NCBI RefSeq assembly: GCF_051307055.1
Contig: NZ_CP149994.1
Span: forward strand, 868,001 to 932,000
DNA length: 64,000 nt
Source of the DNA: Dryocola sp051307055
Lineage (GTDB): Bacteria; Pseudomonadota; Gammaproteobacteria; Enterobacterales; Enterobacteriaceae
Direction: 5' to 3'
Shown: one piece after another, positions 8,444-17,267 of the stretch
Position numbering within the stretch: position 1 is the first letter of the stretch
How the letters are laid out: each line of letters opens with the position of its first letter
The notes under the pieces: model-generated
The model's input: only the letters and a program-made list of their open reading frames with translations
Databases searched by the model: none
Told to the model about the DNA's origin: nothing
Program-made: the position numbers and the translations under genes

Positions 8444-9544
8444 TCAGCCGGTAATCGAGCTTTTAAGCGCGCTATCCTGCCGGTGGCGCTCCAGCGCCAG
8501 CTCAATCAGGCGGGTGATAAGCGTCTGGTAATCCAGCCCGCTCGCCTGCCAGAGTTTTGGATACATGCTGATGTTGGTAAAGCCCGGCAGCGTGTTGATT
8601 TCGTTAATAATCACTTCGTCGTCTTCGGTCAGGAACACATCTACGCGCGCCATGCCGCTGCACTCAAGCGTCTGGTAAGCGCGCACGGCGATCTCGCGGA
8701 TTTTGTCGTTGATCTCAGCGGAAAGCCTGGCCGGAACCACCACCTGCGCGCCCTGATCATCAATGTATTTGGTGTCGTAAGAGTAAAAATCGCTGTTCAC
8801 CACCACTTCGCCGCAGGTGCTGGCCTGCGGATCGTCATTGCCCAGCACGGCGCACTCTATTTCGCGGCCTTTAATGCCCGTTTCCACCACCACTTTATGA
8901 TCGAACCCGAAGGCGAGCGCGACGGCGGCGTCGTACTGCTGCGCGTTGCTTACTTTGCTCACGCCAACGGAAGATCCCTGGTTCGCCGGTTTAATAAACA
9001 GCGGCAGGCCGAGCTGTTTTTCCACCTCGGCAAAGCTGATTTTGCCGCGGCTGGCGCGGGTCAGGGTGATAAACGGCGCGACGTTCAGTCCGGCATCGCG
9101 CAGCAGACGTTTGGTCACGTCTTTATCCATGCTGACCGCTGAACCGAGCACGCCGGAGCCAACAAACGGCAGGTTTGCCACGCGCAGCATGCCCTGCAAA
9201 GAGCCGTCTTCGCCAAGCGTGCCGTGCACGATAGGGAAAATGACGTCCACCTGGGGAAGCTGCGACGCGGAGTTTGCTTCGATCAGCTGTTGCTGCGTCT
9301 GGCCCGGCACCAGGGCGACGTTTTTCTCAGAACGGTTCAGGGCGATGAGCGCCGGATTGTCCGCATGCAGCAGATAGCCGGAGGCGTCGTTGATATGCCA
9401 CTGGCCCTGTTTATCAATGCCCAGCAGCACCACGTCGAACTTCGATTTATCAATGGCGTCGACGATGTTTTTTGCCGACTGCAGCGACACCTCGTGCTCT
9501 GCCGATTTCCCACCAAACACGATACCAACCCGCAGTTTTGCCAT
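8444..9544 (-). CDS. ddlA: D-alanine--D-alanine ligase A
   Basis: Cytoplasmic ATP-grasp ligase that joins two D-Ala for peptidoglycan precursors. The product is 366 aa (E. coli DdlA 364). Seen: the amino-terminal GIVFGGKSAEHEVSLQSA motif, the glycine-rich ATP loop NQGSSVGVSK, and the metal-binding carboxyl motif INEINTLPGFT. The start at 9544 follows AAGGA at 11 bases; an ATG at 9556 has its AAGG directly abutting. It is divergent from the extensin-like gene, another D-Ala-related candidate. Confidence 0.95.
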   Translation of the reverse strand: MAKLRVGIVFGGKSAEHEVSLQSAKNIVDAIDKSKFDVVLLGIDKQGQWHINDASGYLLHADNPALIALNRSEKNVALVPGQTQQQLIEANSASQLPQVDVIFPIVHGTLGEDGSLQGMLRVANLPFVGSGVLGSAVSMDKDVTKRLLRDAGLNVAPFITLTRASRGKISFAEVEKQLGLPLFIKPANQGSSVGVSKVSNAQQYDAAVALAFGFDHKVVVETGIKGREIECAVLGNDDPQASTCGEVVVNSDFYSYDTKYIDDQGAQVVVPARLSAEINDKIREIAVRAYQTLECSGMARVDVFLTEDDEVIINEINTLPGFTNISMYPKLWQASGLDYQTLITRLIELALERHRQDSALKSSITG

Positions 9545-9677
9545 GCCCGAACCCATCCTTAATCATTATGCAGGCGGACAACATATCACGCTCATAACGC
9601 GGATTCATGTGCTTCGTGGCGCTTAAAACCCGGCAGCTCCTATACTGATTATTCCGTAAACAAATAAGGGCCGCTCA

Positions 9678-10376
9678 ATGGCGAAAGGAGTAAAAACCTT
9701 GCTTGGTTTAACCGTAACGGCGGTGGCGGCGCTCTGGATTTATGAGCATCTCCCTGCGCAGTACAATCCTTTTGCGCCCTTATCCATTGACGACCCCCCG
9801 ACGCTGGTCACGCGCTATAAACTGCGCCAGATGGCCCATCATCCTGAAGCATGTCTGGCCTTGCTGAAACAGGCGGAAGTACGTAAGCAGCTGAGTTTTC
9901 GCAGCGTGGCGGATGTCGGGGGAAAATGCCCTCTGTCCGATGTGGTAAGAGTACAGAGTTTCGGCGAGATAAAACTCAGCAGCAGCTTTCTTGCCAGCTG
10001 CCCGCTTGCGTTAAGCAGCACGATGTTTATTCAGCAGCGTGCGGCGCCGCAGGCATTAACCACCTTTGGCAGTAAATTAATCCGCGTAAGCCATCTGGGC
10101 AGTTACGCCTGCCGCAATATCTATCATCGCCAGCATGCGCGCCTTAGCGAGCATGCAACGGCAGACGCGCTGGACGTCAGCGGTTTTGGCTTTGCCAACG
10201 GGCAGCAAATCACCGTGCTAAAAGGCTGGAATGCTGACGGCAAGGGCAGGGAATACCTGCATTCGGTCTTTGAAAACGGCTGTGCTTTTTTCGGCAACGC
10301 GCTGGGCCCTGAGTACAACGCGGCCCATGCAAACCATTTTCATCTGGGCATGCGCGGCTACGGCCTGTGCCGATGA
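9678..10376 (+). CDS. Extensin-like (LAS-type) putative peptidase
   Basis: A 232-aa protein with an amino-terminal membrane anchor/signal (about residues 5-22) and a carboxyl extensin-like domain. The metal-site pattern of LAS peptidases (VanY/MepA-like) is visible: HATADALDVSGF, then HANHFHLGMRGYG near the end, i.e. His...Asp and a His-x-His pair, with several Cys residues for disulfides. Likely a periplasmic D,D-peptidase or murein-related enzyme, but the exact reaction is not proven for this family. It is preceded by AAGGG at good spacing. It is not present between ddlA and iraP in E. coli. Confidence 0.75.
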   Translation: MAKGVKTLLGLTVTAVAALWIYEHLPAQYNPFAPLSIDDPPTLVTRYKLRQMAHHPEACLALLKQAEVRKQLSFRSVADVGGKCPLSDVVRVQSFGEIKLSSSFLASCPLALSSTMFIQQRAAPQALTTFGSKLIRVSHLGSYACRNIYHRQHARLSEHATADALDVSGFGFANGQQITVLKGWNADGKGREYLHSVFENGCAFFGNALGPEYNAAHANHFHLGMRGYGLCR

Positions 10377-10450
10377 GCTGCATTTGTATGATAACCTTAA
10401 CGGAATTTCGCTTCTGTTTATTGTCACCCCTTTGAATAAGCGCGCACCCT

Positions 10451-11668
10451 ATGGAATCCTGGAAGGTCAATATTATCTCGGTCTGGTTCGGTTGTTTCTT
10501 CACTGGCCTTGCCATCAGCCAAATTCTTCCTTTTCTGCCGCTTTATGTGGAGCAGCTGGGCGTTACCTCGCATGAGGCGCTGTCGATGTGGTCCGGGCTG
10601 ACGTTCAGCGTGACTTTTCTTGTTTCCGCCATTGTATCGCCGATGTGGGGCAGCCTGGCCGATCGCAAAGGGCGCAAGCTGATGCTGCTGCGCGCCTCGC
10701 TGGGCATGGCGGCGGCGATTCTGCTGCAGGCTTTCGCCACCAACGTCTGGCAGCTCTTTATTCTGCGCGCCATTATGGGGCTGACCTCCGGTTACATTCC
10801 TAACGCTATGGCGCTGGTGGCCGCGCAGGTTCCCCGTGAACGCAGCGGCTGGGCGCTCAGTACTTTATCTACCGCGCAAATCAGCGGCGTTATCGTCGGC
10901 CCGTTGCTGGGCGGCTACATGGCCGACCACCTTGGATTGCGGATGGTATTTTTCGTCACGGCGGCCCTGCTGATGGTGAGCTTTACGGTGACGCTGCTGC
11001 TGATAAAAGAAGGAGGACGCCCGCGCGTCAGCAAAACCGGGCGGCTGTCGGGCAAGGCGGTTTTCGCTACCTTGCCTTATCCCTGGCTGATGCTGAGCCT
11101 GTTTATCACCACGCTGGTCATCCAGCTTTGCAACGGATCGATTGGCCCGATCCTGGCTCTTTTTATCAAACACCTCTCCCCGGACAGCTCGAATATCGCG
11201 TTTATGAGCGGCTTTATCGCCGCCGTGCCGGGCATTTCAGCGCTGTTTTCAGCGCCCCGGCTGGGCAAGCTTGGCGACAGAATCGGCACCGAGCGCGTGC
11301 TAATGGCGACGCTTATCTTCTCCGTGGTGCTGTTTTTTGCCATGTCCTGGGTCACCTCGCCGGCACAGCTTGCGGTGCTGCGCTTCCTGCTCGGCTTTGC
11401 CGATGGGGCCATGCTGCCCGCCGTGCAAACCCTGCTGGTGAAATATTCCAGCGACCAGGTGACCGGGCGGATATTTGGTTATAACCAGTCGTTTATGTAC
11501 CTGGGAAACGTCGTCGGGCCGCTGATGGGGGCCGGGGTTTCAGCCGCAGTCGGGTTCCGCTGGGTATTTATTGTTACCGCGCTGGTGGTGCTGGTTAACG
11601 TCTGGCAATTAGGGTTTGCCCTGCGCCGCAAGCAACAAAAAGATAAACAACGGAATCTGCAAAGTTAA
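10451..11668 (+). CDS. MdtG-like MFS drug exporter
   Basis: A 12-TM DHA1 transporter of 405 aa, closely similar in pattern to E. coli MdtG (408 aa): shared blocks include LPLYVEQLGVT, WGGLADRKGRKLMLLR-like motif A, and the FLLGFADGAMLPAVQTLL segment. Probably a proton-driven exporter of fosfomycin- or deoxycholate-like drugs, but it diverges enough to be a paralogue rather than mdtG itself. It stands alone, with a terminator directly after it. Confidence 0.85.
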   Translation: MESWKVNIISVWFGCFFTGLAISQILPFLPLYVEQLGVTSHEALSMWSGLTFSVTFLVSAIVSPMWGSLADRKGRKLMLLRASLGMAAAILLQAFATNVWQLFILRAIMGLTSGYIPNAMALVAAQVPRERSGWALSTLSTAQISGVIVGPLLGGYMADHLGLRMVFFVTAALLMVSFTVTLLLIKEGGRPRVSKTGRLSGKAVFATLPYPWLMLSLFITTLVIQLCNGSIGPILALFIKHLSPDSSNIAFMSGFIAAVPGISALFSAPRLGKLGDRIGTERVLMATLIFSVVLFFAMSWVTSPAQLAVLRFLLGFADGAMLPAVQTLLVKYSSDQVTGRIFGYNQSFMYLGNVVGPLMGAGVSAAVGFRWVFIVTALVVLVNVWQLGFALRRKQQKDKQRNLQS

Positions 11669-11676
11669 ATGAACTC

Positions 11677-11706
11677 AGGCCGTCATTAATTTAATACGGC
11701 CTTTTA
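11677..11706 (+). terminator. Intrinsic terminator after the MdtG-like gene
   Basis: AGGCCGT (11677-11683) pairs with ACGGCCTT (11696-11703), followed by a short T run. Confidence 0.65.
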
Positions 11707-11940
11707 ACGTTGCTGCTTTTTGAGCAGCAGGAAAATAGCCGCGGCAAATTTAGTTATTCCTGAACCAGGAAAAATGGAATAACCAGAGCGATCTTCGCTT
11801 TACAGGCAAGCATTAACCCTGCATTTTTTGCGGTCTCGCACAGTATTAACTCGTGTATATAAAAATAGTACCTTTCCCCTCTAGGAAAGCGCTAAACGTA
11901 ATGCTACCGTCATCTTTCAAAACCTTCAGGGACATGCGTT

Positions 11941-12201
11941 ATGAAAAACCTTATTGCTGAGTTACTGATGAAACTCGCCGAAAAGGAAGAAGAGTCAAAA
12001 GAGTTTGTTGCCCAGATTGAAGCGCTGGAAATAGTCGTAACCGCTTTGCTTCGCCGTATGGAACAAAGCGAACAGCAGGCACTGATCACCAGTATTGAGG
12101 CGGCTTTGCACGACGCCCGCCCAAAGGAGATAGTGTCTACTCATGACACGCAACTGTTGCAGCAATATTTAGAAAAATTACTGACACATCCTCGTAGCTG
12201 A
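11941..12201 (+). CDS. iraP: IraP, anti-adaptor that stabilises RpoS
   Basis: An 86-aa coiled-coil-rich protein, same length as E. coli IraP and starting identically (MKNLIAELL). It binds the adaptor RssB and so blocks ClpXP degradation of sigmaS; in E. coli it answers phosphate starvation through ppGpp. A good ribosome site (AGGGA) precedes the ATG. It lies directly before phoA, as in E. coli; the Pho box between them is placed for phoA. The 270 bases upstream hold the terminator of the previous gene and an AT-rich promoter stretch. Confidence 0.92.
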   Translation: MKNLIAELLMKLAEKEEESKEFVAQIEALEIVVTALLRRMEQSEQQALITSIEAALHDARPKEIVSTHDTQLLQQYLEKLLTHPRS

Positions 12202-12211
12202 GTTCTTTAAG

Positions 12212-12229
12212 CCGTCATTTTTCTGTCAT
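12212..12229 (+). promoter_or_regulatory. Pho box for phoA
   Basis: CCGTCAT-TTTT-CTGTCAT is a nearly ideal PhoB site: two 7-mers separated by four bases. It ends 63 bases before the phoA start, with an AT-rich -10-like TATTTATAT next to it. Confidence 0.85.
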
Positions 12230-12292
12230 GCAATATTTATATGGTGGCTCTGTTTTTATTTAAGTCTGTAGTTTTTATACGGAGAAAATAAA

Positions 12293-13708
12293 GTGAAACA
12301 GAGCACAATTATTATAAGCTTATTCCCTTTGTTGCTAAGCGGGACGGCGGCTGACGCGGCAAATATAGCTTTGCCTGTAGATAATCGCGCAGCTCTGGGC
12401 GATATCACCCAGCCTGGCGGAGCCCGGCGGATTAATAGCGACCGGACGACAGCATTGCGTGCTTCGTTAATCAATAAGCCGGCCAAAAACGTCATTTTGC
12501 TGATTGGTGACGGCATGGGGGATTCTGAAATCACCGCCGCACGTAACTATGCTGAAGGCGCGGGCGGTTTCTTTAAAGGCATTGATGCGCTGCCGCTCAC
12601 CGGGCAGTACACGCATTATTCGCTGGATAAAAAAACGCATCTACCCGCTTACGTTACGGACTCTGCCGCCTCGGCAACGGCATGGAGTACGGGCGTAAAA
12701 ACCTACAATGGCGCGCTGGGCGTGGATGTAAACGGTAAAGCGAATCCCACCATTCTGGAACTGGCTAAGGCCGCAGGTAAAGCCACCGGCAATGTCTCCA
12801 CGGCAGAAATTCAGGATGCAACGCCTGCGGCGTTGATTGCCCACGTCATATCCCGTAAATGCTACGGCCCGACGGCGACCAGCGAGCAGTGCGCGGCAAA
12901 CGCGCTGGAAAACGGCGGCAAAGGCTCTATTACCGAGCAACTCCTTAATGCGCGGCCCGACATCACTTTAGGCGGCGGCGCGAAAACCTTCGCGGAAACC
13001 GCAAAAGCAGGCGAGTGGGCCGGAAAAACGCTGCGCGAACAGGCGGAAATACGCGGTTATCAATGGGTGGATAATGCCAGCGCCCTCGCTGCCGTCACCG
13101 AAGCTAATCAGCAGAAACCGCTGATCGGCATGTTTGCGGCGGGCAACATGCCGGTGCGCTGGGAAGGGCCAAAGGCCAGCTATCACGGCAATATCGACAG
13201 ACCCGCCGTAACCTGTACGCCAAACCCAAAACGCGATCCCAGCATACCTTCTCTTGCCCTGATGACGGACAAAGCCATCGGGCTGCTTAAAGGCAACGAA
13301 CAAGGGTTCTTCCTGCAGGTGGAAGGAGCCTCGATAGATAAACAGGATCACGCCGCAAACCCTTGCGGACAGATTGGCGAAACGGTCGATCTGGACGAAG
13401 CGGTACAAAAAGCGCTGGAGTTTGCCCGCGAGGAGGGCAATACGCTGGTGATCGTAACGGCTGACCACGCGCACGCCAGTCAGATCGTTGCGCCCGACAC
13501 CAAAGCGCCGGGGCTGACGCAGGCGCTGAACACCAAAGATGGTGCGGTGATGGCGATAAGCTACGGCAACTCGGAAGGGGATTCGCAGGAGCATACCGGT
13601 ACGCAGTTGCGCATTGCCGCTTACGGCCCTTATGCGGCGAACGTCGTCGGCTTAACCGATCAAACCGACCTGTTCTACACCATGAAAGCGGCGATGGAAC
13701 TGCCATAA
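12293..13708 (+). CDS. phoA: Alkaline phosphatase
   Basis: Periplasmic zinc/magnesium phosphomonoesterase that frees phosphate during starvation. The product is 471 aa (E. coli 471). A Sec signal peptide covers residues 1-22 or so. Seen: the nucleophile motif Val-Thr-Asp-Ser-Ala-Ala, Arg in SRKCYGP, metal ligands in TADHAHASQ and EHTGTQLR, and the two Cys pairs (CYGPTATSEQC; VTCTPNP with NPCGQ). It starts with GTG, as in E. coli. It is controlled by the Pho box upstream and phoBR further along the window. Confidence 0.97.
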   Translation: MKQSTIIISLFPLLLSGTAADAANIALPVDNRAALGDITQPGGARRINSDRTTALRASLINKPAKNVILLIGDGMGDSEITAARNYAEGAGGFFKGIDALPLTGQYTHYSLDKKTHLPAYVTDSAASATAWSTGVKTYNGALGVDVNGKANPTILELAKAAGKATGNVSTAEIQDATPAALIAHVISRKCYGPTATSEQCAANALENGGKGSITEQLLNARPDITLGGGAKTFAETAKAGEWAGKTLREQAEIRGYQWVDNASALAAVTEANQQKPLIGMFAAGNMPVRWEGPKASYHGNIDRPAVTCTPNPKRDPSIPSLALMTDKAIGLLKGNEQGFFLQVEGASIDKQDHAANPCGQIGETVDLDEAVQKALEFAREEGNTLVIVTADHAHASQIVAPDTKAPGLTQALNTKDGAVMAISYGNSEGDSQEHTGTQLRIAAYGPYAANVVGLTDQTDLFYTMKAAMELP

Positions 13709-13714
13709 TGTCAG

Positions 13715-13758
13715 AAAGGCTACAATCGCGAGTTTTTATCGCGGCAGGTAGCCTTTTT
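13715..13758 (+). terminator. Hairpin between phoA and psiF
   Basis: AAAGGCTAC and GTAGCCTTT form the outer stem and CGCG/CGCG the inner stem, followed by five T. It probably attenuates read-through from phoA into psiF. Confidence 0.75.
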
Positions 13759-13808
13759 CGTCTGTGCAAGCCAGGCTTAAAGCGCCACATACTTTGATGG
13801 ACGCTGCT

Positions 13809-14126
13809 ATGAAAATTGCCTTAATAATGGTGTTGCTGGCGGGCGTAGCGGGCCCGGCGACAGCGGCAGACAGAGCTATGACGCCCCAGCAACAGCGCAT
13901 GACGTCGTGTAATCAACAGGCCACATCGCAAACTCTGAAAGGAGACGAACGTAAGCTATATATGAGTAACTGCCTGAAAAACAGCAAATCTGCTCCCGGC
14001 GAGAAGAGCCTTACGCCACAACAGCAAAAAATGAAATCCTGTAACGCCCGGGCGGGTAAACAAACGCTGTCCGGGGAGGCGAGAAAAACTTTCATGAGTA
14101 ACTGTCTGAAAAAACAGGCGAGTTAG
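13809..14126 (+). CDS. psiF: PsiF, phosphate-starvation-inducible protein
   Basis: A 105-aa secreted or periplasmic protein (E. coli 106 aa), function unknown. Signal peptide in residues 1-20 (MKIALIMVLLAGVAGPATA). Two tandem PsiF repeats are plain: each has LTPQQQ(R/K)M..CN..A and ends (Y/F)MS(N)CLK, with paired Cys. The start at 13809 puts the signal peptide at the amino end; an upstream in-frame ATG at 13764 would add 15 residues before it. It is likely co-expressed with phoA under PhoB. Confidence 0.9.
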   Translation: MKIALIMVLLAGVAGPATAADRAMTPQQQRMTSCNQQATSQTLKGDERKLYMSNCLKNSKSAPGEKSLTPQQQKMKSCNARAGKQTLSGEARKTFMSNCLKKQAS

Positions 14127-14132
14127 TTCTAA

Positions 14133-14160
14133 CGGGTGAGCCGGCCGGCTGGCTCACCCG
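14133..14160 (+). terminator. GC-rich hairpin after psiF
   Basis: CGGGTGAGCC and GGCTCACCCG pair perfectly around GGCCGGCT. There is no T run on the plus strand, so it may be a transcript-end stabiliser instead of a true intrinsic terminator. Confidence 0.5.
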
Positions 14161-14231
14161 AAAAATCATACTTTCCTCCAGCTTCTCCTTCCTATAATTA
14201 CTGCAAATATTTCAGAAAGTTTCTGACCAGC

Positions 14232-15335
14232 ATGAGTGATGAACAGGGTTTCAGCAGATGGTTTTCCGGGAGAGCTATGGATTGCCCGACACACCTCAAT
14301 GAAGACAGGCATCGCTCAGGGCGACGATTTGCCCGACGCGTATACTTACCCAGGGTTATCGGCCTTGCCACAGGTTTCTTCTGCGTCGCTTCCGTACTCG
14401 TGATGCAACCCCTCTCCGGCTGGTGGTGGCTGCTGCTGGTGGCGAATGGCTTTATCTGGCCTCATCTTGCCTGGCAACTGGCCGACCGGGCGCCCGATCC
14501 CACCCGCGCTGAAATCCGCAACCTGATGATCGACTCCTGTATGGGAGGCGTGTGGATCGCGGTAATGGGCCTGAACGCCCTGCCTTCAGCGCTGATTGTG
14601 GGCATGATGGGCATGAACAACATGGGCTGTGGCGGCGTAAAGCTGTTTTTATATGGCCTGCTGCTGCTTACCTGCGCCTGTACCTTAACGCTTGGCCTGC
14701 TCCATATCCCGTTGAATCTGGAGACTATGCCTTCGCAGGTCTGGATCTGTCTGCCGATGCTGATCCTCTATCCCATGCATTACGGGCTGGTCAGCTACCG
14801 GACGGCAGTAAAACTCTCTGAGCACAAGCGTCGTTTGATGCAGCTGAGCACGCGAGACGGCATGACCGGCGTGTACAACCGTCGCCACTGGGAGCATCTG
14901 CTGCATGGAGAATATGACAACTGCCTGCGTTATCAGCGCAGCGCTACCCTGTTGCTGATCGATATCGATCACTTCAAAGCCATCAACGATAACTTTGGGC
15001 ACGACGTGGGCGATGAGGCGATCCTCGCGATCACCGAGCATTTGCAGCTTATTTTGCGTATTACGGATGTGGTGGGGCGGTTCGGCGGGGATGAGTTCGG
15101 CGTGATCATGTCCGGCACGACGCAGGAAAGCGCTATCCAGGCGATGATTCGCGTTTGCGAACAGCTTGATACTTTCCGGCTGCCGTGCGCGCCGCAGGTC
15201 GTTTTGCGGGTAAGCGTAGGCGTGGCGCAGTACGATCGCCGCATGACCAGCTATCGCGAGTGGCTCAAGGCAGCGGATTTGGCGCTTTACAAAGCAAAAA
15301 ATTCCGGGCGCGGGCGGATTGAAGCCGCAGCCTGA
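14232..15335 (+). CDS. dgcC: Diguanylate cyclase DgcC (AdrA/YaiC)
   Basis: Inner-membrane enzyme making c-di-GMP from GTP; in E. coli/Salmonella it is switched on by CsgD and activates cellulose synthesis. The product is 367 aa (E. coli 371). An amino-terminal MASE2 membrane sensor (about residues 40-190) is followed by a GGDEF domain: FGGDEF at about residue 285 with an RITD inhibitory-site motif five residues before it. The start at 14232 gives a product matching family length; an in-frame ATG at 14136 would add a 32-residue tail of unlikely coding. Confidence 0.93.
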   Translation: MSDEQGFSRWFSGRAMDCPTHLNEDRHRSGRRFARRVYLPRVIGLATGFFCVASVLVMQPLSGWWWLLLVANGFIWPHLAWQLADRAPDPTRAEIRNLMIDSCMGGVWIAVMGLNALPSALIVGMMGMNNMGCGGVKLFLYGLLLLTCACTLTLGLLHIPLNLETMPSQVWICLPMLILYPMHYGLVSYRTAVKLSEHKRRLMQLSTRDGMTGVYNRRHWEHLLHGEYDNCLRYQRSATLLLIDIDHFKAINDNFGHDVGDEAILAITEHLQLILRITDVVGRFGGDEFGVIMSGTTQESAIQAMIRVCEQLDTFRLPCAPQVVLRVSVGVAQYDRRMTSYREWLKAADLALYKAKNSGRGRIEAAA

Positions 15336-15349
15336 CGGGTAGCGTTTTG

Positions 15350-15371
15350 CTCCCTCTCCTGTGAGAGGGAG
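15350..15371. terminator. Hairpin between dgcC and proC 3' ends
   Basis: CTCCCTCTC and GAGAGGGAG form a perfect 9-base stem around CTGT between converging genes. No clear T run. This motif recurs in enterobacterial intergenic DNA. Confidence 0.5.
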
Positions 15372-15377
15372 AGCGCG

Positions 15378-16187
15378 TTATGACTTGCCTAAATGTTCAG
15401 ATTTCGCCATACACTTCACCATCGCTTCCATCACCGCCGCGCGGAAACCTTTTTCTTCCAGAACCTTTACCGCCTCAATGGTGGTGCCGCCCGGTGAACA
15501 GACCATATCTTTCAGCTCGCCCGGATGCATGCCGGTTTCCAGCACCATCTTCGCGGAGCCCATCACCGCCTGGGCGGCGAACTGGTAAGCCTGCTTACGC
15601 GGCATCCCGCCCAGCACTGCGGCATCCGCCATCGCTTCGATAAACATAAACACATAGGCCGGGGAAGAGCCGCTGACGCCAACAACCGGGTGGATCATCG
15701 CTTCGCTGACCACCTCGGCCTGGCCAAAGCTGCGGAAAATAGCGACCGCATCGGCAATATCTTCCGGGCTGACCAGCGCGTTTGGCGTAACAGAGGTCAT
15801 ACCGGCGTTAACCAGCGCGGGCGTGTTAGGCATAGCGCGGATGATTTTACGGTCGTGGCCCAGCGCCGTCGCCAGCGAGTCGAGCGTAACGCCTGCGGCA
15901 ACAGAGATAACCACCGTTTCTTTGTTGAGGCTGGAGGTAATCTCACCCAGCACTTTTAGCATCACGCCGGGCTTTACCGCCCCAAAGACGATGTCAGCGA
16001 TCTGCGCGACTTGCTGGGCGCTTTGCGCAGGATTGATGCCATATTCCTGCCGCAGCGCCTCCACTTTGTCCGGCGACGGAGTGTAAACCCAGATATTGCC
16101 TGGCTGAATCAGCCCGCTGGAGATCAGACCACCGAGGATCGCTTTCCCCATGTTGCCGCAGCCAATAAAACCAATTTTTTTGTCCAT
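15378..16187 (-). CDS. proC: Pyrroline-5-carboxylate reductase
   Basis: Cytoplasmic NAD(P)H enzyme for the last step of proline synthesis. The product is 269 aa, the E. coli length. Amino-terminal Rossmann motif IGCGNMGKAIL; conserved substrate-binding segments AMPNTPALV, GVSGSSPAYVF and the carboxyl-terminal SPGGTTIEAVKVLEEKGFR. It is divergent from the small membrane protein gene, and a terminator-like hairpin follows its stop. Confidence 0.97.
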   Translation of the reverse strand: MDKKIGFIGCGNMGKAILGGLISSGLIQPGNIWVYTPSPDKVEALRQEYGINPAQSAQQVAQIADIVFGAVKPGVMLKVLGEITSSLNKETVVISVAAGVTLDSLATALGHDRKIIRAMPNTPALVNAGMTSVTPNALVSPEDIADAVAIFRSFGQAEVVSEAMIHPVVGVSGSSPAYVFMFIEAMADAAVLGGMPRKQAYQFAAQAVMGSAKMVLETGMHPGELKDMVCSPGGTTIEAVKVLEEKGFRAAVMEAMVKCMAKSEHLGKS

Positions 16188-16287
16188 TGCCTCACTCCAT
16201 TGTCTGTGATGTTTGCCGGGCTATAGCTTAACGCGCTTTCAGGCGAATCGGCTACGCTTAAGCAAAACAGTGAAAGGAGTCCCGTTC

Positions 16288-16803
16288 ATGGCAAAACCTG
16301 TACCTGATGAATACACCGGCCGCACCTATCCGGTGGAAGAAGATATGCGCTGGCAGCTTAAAGAGTGGAGTATTGAAAAATGGGGCCGACGCTGCCTGCT
16401 GGCGCTGGTGCTGCTGTCATTGCTGGGGGTGTTTTCAGACGGCTGGCTAAGCCAGACCACAACGAGCAACCCGGAGGGAACGCTGAGCGTGGAGCATCAG
16501 CGAATAATGCGGGCCAAAAGTGATGAGAACTTTACCCTGCGCGTTAAATTCGCCACCGGCCAGCCTGCCGTACTGACGCTGGGGCAGGATTTTATGGACA
16601 ACTTTGAGATTCAGACCCTGCAGCCACAGCCCCTTCTTACCCATACCAGCCGGCATGAAATGGTGCTGACCTGGCCTGCGAGCGCGGGCAAAGAGCAGGC
16701 GCTCTGGCTGACCGTTCAGCCTCAGACTGCCGGGCATTTTATCTCCACCATCCGGCTTAAAGGCGCAGCACCCGTGACCTTAAGCCAGTGGGTGCTCCCT
16801 TAA
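16288..16803 (+). CDS. Uncharacterised single-pass membrane protein
   Basis: A 171-aa product not recognised as a named family. One transmembrane segment is evident at about residues 36-56 (LLALVLLSLLGVFSDGWL), leaving a periplasmic domain of mostly beta character (about 60-171). The start at 16288 follows AAGGAG. It sits eight bases upstream of a DUF421 gene, so the two are probably co-transcribed; this pair is typical for Enterobacter-like genomes but absent between proC and yaiI in E. coli. A role together with the DUF421 protein at the envelope is a guess. Confidence 0.75.
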   Translation: MAKPVPDEYTGRTYPVEEDMRWQLKEWSIEKWGRRCLLALVLLSLLGVFSDGWLSQTTTSNPEGTLSVEHQRIMRAKSDENFTLRVKFATGQPAVLTLGQDFMDNFEIQTLQPQPLLTHTSRHEMVLTWPASAGKEQALWLTVQPQTAGHFISTIRLKGAAPVTLSQWVLP

Positions 16804-16811
16804 GGAAAATT

Positions 16812-17267
16812 ATGGATAACGTACTGCGCGCTATAGGAATGTACATTCTGCTAATGATCGTGCTGAAAATCGCCGGGCGACGCACGCTGCTGGAAATGAC
16901 CTCTTTCGATTTTATCCTGCTGCTTATCATCAGTGAGGCAACGCAACAGGCGCTGCTGGGCAATGATTTTTCCTTCACCGGCGCGGCGATCACCATTATC
17001 ACGCTTATCACCATGGATATCGTGTTCGGCAAAATCAAAGATCGTTTTCCAAAGGTCGAACAGTTTATCGACGGTTCGCCGCTGATCCTCGTGGAATATG
17101 GCTGCCCGCTGGAAAAACGAATGCGTAAGGCGGGGATCAGCACGGACGACATACTTTCTTCCGCGCGAATGAACCAGGGGCTGGAACGTATGGATCAGAT
17201 AAAGTTTGCCATTCTGGAAAAGAACGGCAAGATCGCCATCATTCCAGCAGAAGAACAGGAGTCGTAA
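16812..17267 (+). CDS. DUF421 (YetF-like) membrane protein
   Basis: A 151-aa inner-membrane protein. Three hydrophobic segments occupy about residues 1-80, followed by a soluble domain containing DGSPLILVEYG and the IEKNGK-like tail region (AILEKNGKIAIIP) typical of DUF421/YetF. Function unknown in general. AAGGAAAA precedes the ATG. Its stop and the yaiI start overlap (TAATG), so it forms an operon with the preceding small gene and yaiI. Confidence 0.82.
   Translation: MDNVLRAIGMYILLMIVLKIAGRRTLLEMTSFDFILLLIISEATQQALLGNDFSFTGAAITIITLITMDIVFGKIKDRFPKVEQFIDGSPLILVEYGCPLEKRMRKAGISTDDILSSARMNQGLERMDQIKFAILEKNGKIAIIPAEEQES

Noticed and set aside
10451..11668. Calling the exporter araJ, moved from its E. 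coli position
   Set aside because: Its motifs match MdtG (LPLYVEQLGVT and the carboxyl half), not AraJ.
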